Assembly (NCBI GenBank): GCA_902773365.1
Contig: CACYEG010000138.1
Location: forward strand, 1-11,917
Source: an uncultured Erysipelotrichaceae bacterium
GTDB lineage: Bacteria; Bacillota_I; Bacilli_A; RF39; UBA660
Direction: 5' to 3'
Length of the DNA: 11,917 bases
Shown here: positions 8,071-11,917 of the stretch, in pieces
How positions within the stretch are numbered: the first letter of the stretch is position 1
Layout: each line of letters starts with the position of its first letter
The notes under the pieces: model-generated
The model's input: the letters and a program-made list of their open reading frames with translations, nothing else
Database searches by the model: none
What the model was told of the DNA's origin: nothing
Program-made: the position numbers and the translations under genes

Positions 8071-8100
8071 TATATTTTATATAAATTTAACAATTTTTTT
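8053..8100 (-). terminator. AT-rich inverted repeat, possible terminator of the 8123-9433 gene
   Basis: AAAAAAATTGTT (8053-8064) and AACAATTTTTTT (8089-8100) are perfect 12-base inverted arms with a 24-base AT-rich loop. On the minus strand the second arm runs into ten T. This looks like a terminator after the stop at 8123, but the stem has only one G-C pair and a long loop, so efficiency is doubtful. It overlaps the polC promoter. Confidence 0.5.
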
Positions 8101-8122
8101 CTTCTACTTTATATTTTTGGGG

Positions 8123-9433
8123 CTATACTTGTTTTTTAATGTTTTCAGCATTGATAGTAGTCTCGTTTAGTATAACTTCGCCATTAGCTAGACAAATACA
8201 AGTTGCTTTTCCTTGTAAATCTATTGAAGATGAATTGATAATTAGTGCTCCATTACCATCGTAAAGTAAACCATTATAATTATTGTCATTTGTAGCAAAC
8301 AAATTAAAGTTAGTAATCTCTCCATTATTTATGATATGAATAATAGAAACCCCACTATTTAATTTACAAGTCATAGTACTATTTTTAAGTTGCAAATCGT
8401 ATGCCGTAATCTTAGGCTGGGCATTTTCATTCGCAATCGAATTTACTACTACTTTTGAATTTGTCAATTTAAGGTTACCAAGTGGAACATTTATTAAGTG
8501 TCCCATATTAGATTTTTCACTTTTTTCTTCATATATAATATCAACTGTATCCACTTCTACACTAGAAGATATAGAAATAGCATCTATTAAAGAGAGATTT
8601 GAATTACCAGATAATGTAAAGATGGAATTATTAATTGCAATCGACATCGGTTTGGCACTATAAAGCAAATCTATATTTTCGCCATTTATTTTAAAGTTTG
8701 CATTTTCGATTGTGATGCTAGCATTATTATCTCTATCATCTTTTAAAATGCTAAAGTTACTTTTGCCTTCATAATCGATAGTAATCTCGCCACCTGTAAT
8801 ATTCAAAGAACTATCATCGCCGAGTAAAAATATTGGAACATTCGTTTCACTTATATATTCTATAGAGCTACCCATTTTTTTACCATATAACGTTAATCTA
8901 ACATTATCAAAAACTTTGAAAAAGGAGTCCATTATATTTTTACTAGAAAAAGTCATTTTTTGGCCATTTAAGTTTATAAATGTATCTTCCATAATTGAAA
9001 TTTCTTCAGTGATTGTCAAATCTTTTAGAAGTTTTATTTTATTTAGTTTTGGTGAGACGCTTACTACCGCATCATCGATAGTTGCATCACTAGATTCTGT
9101 AGTTTTTTTATAAAGATCATTTAATGCCAAAGAAAGTGAGGAATAATATACTTCGTCTTCTGTCGGTTCTAAGTATACGCTGCATATCGAAGGATTGCTA
9201 GATTTAAACGTAATACTATCAGTTAAGCTATCCCAAGAAAGTACACCATTATCACATTTACTGATTTCACTACTTATGCGATATCCATTAGGTATTACAT
9301 CTTTTTTAGATTCGTTAGATTCACTACTTCCTTTTATATAAAATGAAAACGAACCTCTAGTTATACTTTTAAATAATATTATTGGTACTATCAGTAAAGA
9401 AAATATAAAAATAGCTTTAAATTTATTCTTCAT
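8123..9433 (-). CDS. Membrane-anchored or secreted beta-helix-like surface protein
   Basis: A 436-residue protein of no family I can name. It has a basic N-terminus (MKNKFK) and a hydrophobic segment (about 7-21), with no lipobox or LPxTG. Residues 50-90 form a small module with C60-DNG, W67-D and C84-x-VYL, a pair that may form a disulfide. From about 140 to 430 short strands recur: SLNITGGEITI (209-219), SITIENANFKI (239-249), SIAINNSIFTL (264-274), NLKLTNSKVVV (320-330), DLQLKNSTMTC (346-356), ALIINSSSIDL (396-406) and EVILNETTINA (419-429). Each is an alternating beta strand around an Asn/Ser turn, typical of right-handed parallel beta helices. No polysaccharide-lyase or hydrolase catalytic motif is visible, so adhesion or structure is likelier than enzymatic activity. 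The start at 9433 is chosen for AGGAG (9442-9446) 8 bases upstream; an in-frame start at 9475 would place a polar extension before the signal segment. Confidence 0.86.
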   Translation of the reverse strand: MKNKFKAIFIFSLLIVPIILFKSITRGSFSFYIKGSSESNESKKDVIPNGYRISSEISKCDNGVLSWDSLTDSITFKSSNPSICSVYLEPTEDEVYYSSLSLALNDLYKKTTESSDATIDDAVVSVSPKLNKIKLLKDLTITEEISIMEDTFINLNGQKMTFSSKNIMDSFFKVFDNVRLTLYGKKMGSSIEYISETNVPIFLLGDDSSLNITGGEITIDYEGKSNFSILKDDRDNNASITIENANFKINGENIDLLYSAKPMSIAINNSIFTLSGNSNLSLIDAISISSSVEVDTVDIIYEEKSEKSNMGHLINVPLGNLKLTNSKVVVNSIANENAQPKITAYDLQLKNSTMTCKLNSGVSIIHIINNGEITNFNLFATNDNNYNGLLYDGNGALIINSSSIDLQGKATCICLANGEVILNETTINAENIKKQV

Positions 9434-9459
9434 TTTTGTTTCTCCTAGTTTACATCTTA

Positions 9460-9488
9460 ATTGTATCAAATACACTGTTTTTATACAA
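9460..9488 (-). promoter_or_regulatory. Probable sigma-A promoter of the beta-helix-like protein gene
   Basis: Minus strand: -35 TTGTAT (9483-9488), a 17-base spacer, and -10 TACAAT (9460-9465) preceded by TGA, an extended -10. It lies between this gene and the divergent Y-polymerase gene and predicts a leader of about 20 bases. It also supports the start at 9433, because the longer start at 9475 would lie upstream of the -10. Confidence 0.68.
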
Positions 9489-9520
9489 GATAATAATACT
9501 TTTAGATAACTAAATGTAAA

Positions 9521-9549
9521 TTGAAATTTTATTTAAGTACACCTATAAT
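9521..9549 (+). promoter_or_regulatory. Sigma-A promoter of the Y-polymerase/YolD operon
   Basis: -35 TTGAAA (9521-9526), a 17-base spacer, and a perfect -10 TATAAT (9544-9549), about 22 bases before the start codon. No GAAC-N4-GTTC LexA operator is seen in or around it, although related genes are often SOS-controlled. Confidence 0.82.
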
Positions 9550-9558
9550 AATATAAAA

Positions 9559-9564
9559 AGGAGG
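9559..9564 (+). promoter_or_regulatory. Ribosome binding site of the Y-family polymerase gene
   Basis: A perfect AGGAGG, 6 bases before the ATG at 9571, fixes this start over later in-frame ATGs such as MPKRN at codon 6. Confidence 0.85.
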
Positions 9565-9570
9565 GATACA

Positions 9571-10833
9571 ATGGATTATTCAAATATGCCCAAAAGAAAT
9601 ATTATTGCAATAGATATGAAATCATTTTATGCCACTTGTGAATGTATCGACCGCGGACTTGATCCATATACTACTCCTTTAGTTGTCGCAGAGCCAAATA
9701 GAAACGGTGCGATGACACTCGCTGTAACTCCATATATGAAAAACCTTGGAGTCGCAGGTAGAACTAGAATATATGAGATTCCAACAAAAATAAAATTTAT
9801 AACAGCTCCTCCTAGAATGGAATATTATATAAAAATGAGTCAAAAAGTGGTTAGTATCTATCAAGAATATGTAGACATCAAAGATATACATATATATTCG
9901 ATAGATGAATGTTTTTTAGATGTAACAGATTATTTAAAGCTCTATAATAAGACAGATTACGCCCTAGCCTTGGATATAATGAATAAAATAAAAGAAGAAA
10001 CCGGGCTAATTAGCACTAGTGGAATAGGTCCAAATTTGTTAATTGCAAAGATTGCTATGGATATAGAAGCAAAACACACTAAAGATAATATTGCCAAATG
10101 GGATTATAAAGATATAGAAACTAAATTTTGGCCAATTACCCCTTTATCTAAATTTTGGGGAATAGGTAAAAGAATGGAAAAAAATTTAAATGCTATGGGA
10201 TTATACAAGATTGGCGATATCGCAAATTATGATAAGGCAAAGTTAAAAAAGAAATTTGGAGTTATCGGCGAAGAGCTGTTTGAACATGCAAATGGCATTG
10301 ATTATTCTAGAATTAGTGACTTTAATCATAGAACAAAAGATATGTCATATGGCCATAGTCAAGTACTTTATAAGGATTATAATTATGATAATATTCAATT
10401 GATAATAAAAGAGATGATAGAAGTTTTAACTGCTAGACTTAGACGCCACAAAAAGAAAGCGACAGTTATCGGCTTTGGTCTTGGGTACTCTAAGACATAC
10501 AAAGGAGGTTTTTATCACTCTAGAAAAATTGAAGTTCCGACTAATGATGCTAAATATATTTATGACATCATTTATTCAATGTGCGAAAGATTTTATGAAG
10601 ATTACCCTATTAGAAAAGTCAGTATAAATTTAGCTGGTTTAGTAGATAATAATACTGAGCAATTAAATTTATTTGAAAACTATGAGAAAGTCCAAAAGAA
10701 AGAAAATATCAATAATGCTATAGACACTATTAAAGATAAATATGGGAAAAACAGTATTTTGAAAGCATCTAGTTTATTAAGAGATTCTACTGCCAAAGAA
10801 AGAAATAAAAAAATAGGAGGACACCGAGCTTGA
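9571..10833 (+). CDS. Y-family translesion DNA polymerase, YqjW/UvrX (UmuC-like) type
   Basis: A 420-residue damage-bypass polymerase, close to the family length of about 415. Catalytic residues are present: D15 in AIDMKSFYA and the D112-E113 pair in YSIDECFLD. Y20 matches the steric-gate position that excludes ribonucleotides. The palm continues to STSGIGPNLLIAKIA, then a thumb helix-hairpin-helix (WGIGKRMEKNLNAMG, about 196-210), the little finger from about 260, the clamp motif QLNLF at 364-368 and the family's typical end KIGGHRA. It most resembles B. subtilis YqjW and UvrX rather than DinB/Pol IV. It uses the sliding clamp to copy past lesions, usually mutagenically. The YolD-like gene follows with a TTGA overlap, a recurrent pairing in Bacillota. 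Chromosomal, prophage and plasmid copies of the family exist; no phage genes are seen here. Confidence 0.97.
   Translation: MDYSNMPKRNIIAIDMKSFYATCECIDRGLDPYTTPLVVAEPNRNGAMTLAVTPYMKNLGVAGRTRIYEIPTKIKFITAPPRMEYYIKMSQKVVSIYQEYVDIKDIHIYSIDECFLDVTDYLKLYNKTDYALALDIMNKIKEETGLISTSGIGPNLLIAKIAMDIEAKHTKDNIAKWDYKDIETKFWPITPLSKFWGIGKRMEKNLNAMGLYKIGDIANYDKAKLKKKFGVIGEELFEHANGIDYSRISDFNHRTKDMSYGHSQVLYKDYNYDNIQLIIKEMIEVLTARLRRHKKKATVIGFGLGYSKTYKGGFYHSRKIEVPTNDAKYIYDIIYSMCERFYEDYPIRKVSINLAGLVDNNTEQLNLFENYEKVQKKENINNAIDTIKDKYGKNSILKASSLLRDSTAKERNKKIGGHRA
10815..10820 (+). promoter_or_regulatory. Ribosome binding site selecting the TTG start of the YolD-like gene
   Basis: A perfect AGGAGG lies 9 bases before the TTG at 10830, inside the 3' end of the polymerase gene. 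It justifies the rare TTG start. No ATG or GTG near the start offers a comparable site. Confidence 0.8.
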
Positions 10834-11132
10834 ATAATAGAGAATATAAAAAATGGAGACCTTTCAATTCTGTCGTTAGTGCAAAAGAACTAATAAGCAA
10901 TAATGAAAAAGTATCCCTTCCATCGCTATCAAAAGATGAAATAACTGAATATGAAGAATTATTAAAAGAATCTCTTTACTTAAAAAACAATTTGACAATT
11001 ATATATCTCGAAAAAGGTACTACAAAAGAAATAACTGACTTTGTCATCAAGCTGGATCCAATAAAAAAGAATATTGTGTTAAGTACAAAAACAATAAACT
11101 TTCGTCAAATATTAAAAATAAGCGCTAATTAA
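10830..11132 (+). CDS. YolD-like protein, partner gene of the Y-family polymerase
   Basis: A 100-residue protein with the YolD signature near its start: YKKWRPFNSV (about 5-14), matching the family's KW-x-PF pattern. It has no signal or membrane segment. The rest is a predicted helix (about 37-54) followed by beta strands. YolD proteins regularly sit beside UvrX/YqjW-type polymerases. They have been suggested to be functional analogues of UmuD, which activates UmuC, but they have no UmuD-like Ser-Lys protease. The TTG start overlaps the polymerase TGA by four bases (TTGA), so the two are translated in a coupled way and probably in fixed ratio. The TAA stop falls in the loop of the terminator hairpin. 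Confidence 0.88.
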   Translation: MNNREYKKWRPFNSVVSAKELISNNEKVSLPSLSKDEITEYEELLKESLYLKNNLTIIYLEKGTTKEITDFVIKLDPIKKNIVLSTKTINFRQILKISAN

Positions 11133-11143
11133 CGCTTATTTTT
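11114..11143. terminator. Bidirectional intrinsic terminator between converging genes
   Basis: AAAAATAAGCG (11114-11124) and CGCTTATTTTT (11133-11143) form a perfect 11-bp stem with an 8-base loop, followed by a T-rich tail in the plus direction and preceded by an A-run for the minus direction. It ends the YolD gene from the left and the FAD gene from the right; the stop codons of both lie within it. Confidence 0.88.
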
Positions 11144-11917
11144 CTCTTTCTAAAATATCTTTGGCAGAAATTAAACCAGTTGCTGCCGCTGTTACGATGT
11201 GGCCTGACTTTCCACTTCCATCTCCAATAAAATAGATATTCTCATCTTTTAATCTGAATTTATTATCTGTTTCTACTTCGCTAGAAAAGAATTTAATTTC
11301 TGGCCCATACAATAAAGTGTCATCATTATTGATTCCTGGAATAATTTCATCTAATTTTTCTAGTCCCTCTAAAATATTTGTTATTATTCTATGTGGCATA
11401 ATAAGTGCTAAGTCTCCTGCAACACAGTCCTTTAGTGTCGGTTCTATAAAGCTTTTGTTAATCCTAGACCAAGTACTACGCCTTCCATTTTTTAAGTCTT
11501 TCAAGGATTGAACTATCGGTTTACCATCTCCTAGTACATTGGCAATTTGGGCAATTGATTCTCCATATAGTCTAGTATTAGTTACGGGCTCAGTTAAATT
11601 AACTTTTGATAAAAAAGCAAAATTTGTATTGCTAGACTTAACGTCTTTTAAAGCGTGTCCATTAACGCAGATGTAATTGTTATAGTTTTCCTTTGTAACA
11701 AATCCACCAGGATTTGTACAAAAGGTTCTCATCTCATCTCCATATGTTCTAGTTTTTATAAATATTGTTGGGTCATATATTAGATTTGTTAAGTCTTCCA
11801 TAATTTCTTTTCTAACTTCTACTCTAACTCCTATTTCGATACATTGCGAAGTAAAAGGAATATTATATTTGTTTGTAAACTCTTCTAACCATTTTGCACC
11901 AGTTCTACCTGGCGCTA
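11136..11917 (-). CDS. COG2509-type FAD-dependent dehydrogenase, partial (N-terminus off window)
   Basis: The visible C-terminal 259 residues are open to the window edge. Family-specific segments: APGRTGAKWLE at the edge, IGVRVEV, MRTFCTNPGGFV, NGHALKD, SNTNFAFL, GRRST, CVAGDLALIMP, TLLYGPEIKFFSS, and the C-terminal FAD-binding GDGSGKSGHIVTAAATG, in which the flavin contacts the conserved Asp. The N-terminal GxGxxG Rossmann motif must lie beyond the window; whole proteins of this type are about 460-530 residues. The natural substrate of these 'uncharacterised FAD-dependent dehydrogenases' is not known to me. An internal Met at 11801 is not the start, because conserved sequence continues upstream of it. 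Its TAA is in the bidirectional terminator. No sign of a break. Confidence 0.94.
   Translation of the reverse strand, partial: APGRTGAKWLEEFTNKYNIPFTSQCIEIGVRVEVRKEIMEDLTNLIYDPTIFIKTRTYGDEMRTFCTNPGGFVTKENYNNYICVNGHALKDVKSSNTNFAFLSKVNLTEPVTNTRLYGESIAQIANVLGDGKPIVQSLKDLKNGRRSTWSRINKSFIEPTLKDCVAGDLALIMPHRIITNILEGLEKLDEIIPGINNDDTLLYGPEIKFFSSEVETDNKFRLKDENIYFIGDGSGKSGHIVTAAATGLISAKDILEREK

Noticed and set aside
8123..9433. Polysaccharide lyase or glycosidase activity for the beta-helix-like protein
   Set aside because: No catalytic motif of pectate lyase, glycoside hydrolase 28 or similar families is visible; only the repeat geometry is shared.
9434..9475. Longer start for the beta-helix-like protein at 9475
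   Set aside because: It places a polar extension before the signal segment and lies upstream of the predicted -10; the start at 9433 has AGGAG at ideal spacing.
9500..9510. An 11-base word TTTTAGATAAC shared with 3027-3037 in another intergenic region
   Set aside because: Its position relative to the promoters differs (upstream of the -35 in one, downstream of the -10 in the other) and the flanks do not match; most likely chance in AT-rich DNA.
9434..9570. LexA operator between the divergent genes
   Set aside because: No GAAC-N4-GTTC or near match was found on reading both strands.
10831..10833. Possible use of TGA as Trp, as in Mycoplasma
   Set aside because: TGA ends the polymerase at the family-typical GGHRA terminus and the DUF3006 gene at the gpmI start; Trp codons are TGG and long genes have no internal TGA.

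Overview
The window is an AT-rich stretch of a bacterial chromosome from the Bacillota. The Gram-positive replicase PolC, a YqjW/UvrX-type Y-family polymerase paired with a YolD protein, purine-rich Shine-Dalgarno sequences and sigma-A-like promoters all point there. TGA works as a stop: the DUF3006 and Y-polymerase genes end on TGA at family-typical C-termini, and Trp is coded by TGG. The code is therefore 11, not the Mycoplasma code. Two secreted or membrane proteins of unfamiliar type, one with a Cys/Trp module I associate with uncultured gut Bacilli/Mollicutes-like lineages, suggest a host-associated uncultured Bacilli-type organism. That placement is inference.

Layout. Positions 1-2187 hold a minus-strand operon: an exported ComEC-like metallo-beta-lactamase protein, a DUF3006 small protein and phosphoglycerate mutase GpmI (cut by the window start). 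The genes overlap by a few bases. Positions 2189-3069 hold an unrecognised membrane-anchored protein with its own consensus promoter and a terminator that begins at its stop codon. Positions 3076-8070 hold polC, about 200 residues longer than the usual protein because it appears to carry two tandem OB folds, with its promoter inside an AT-rich inverted repeat. Positions 8123-9488 hold a membrane-anchored or secreted beta-helix-like protein. From a divergent intergenic region the plus strand carries a Y-family translesion polymerase and a YolD-like protein (9521-11132) with a 4-base TTGA overlap. A bidirectional terminator separates them from a minus-strand FAD-dependent dehydrogenase of the COG2509 type, whose N-terminus lies beyond the window end.

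How the genes fit together. PolC and the Y-family polymerase both carry a QLxLF-type sliding-clamp motif near the C-terminus, so both probably act at the replication clamp, one for replication and one for damage bypass. The remaining genes are a central-metabolism enzyme, a putative extracellular hydrolase with a small partner, two envelope proteins and a flavoprotein. Nothing shows a mobile element, CRISPR array, RNA gene or phage. Coding is dense: the largest gap without a gene is about 140 bp. I see no clear new multi-gene system. The most distinctive points are the duplicated OB fold in PolC and the two orphan envelope proteins.
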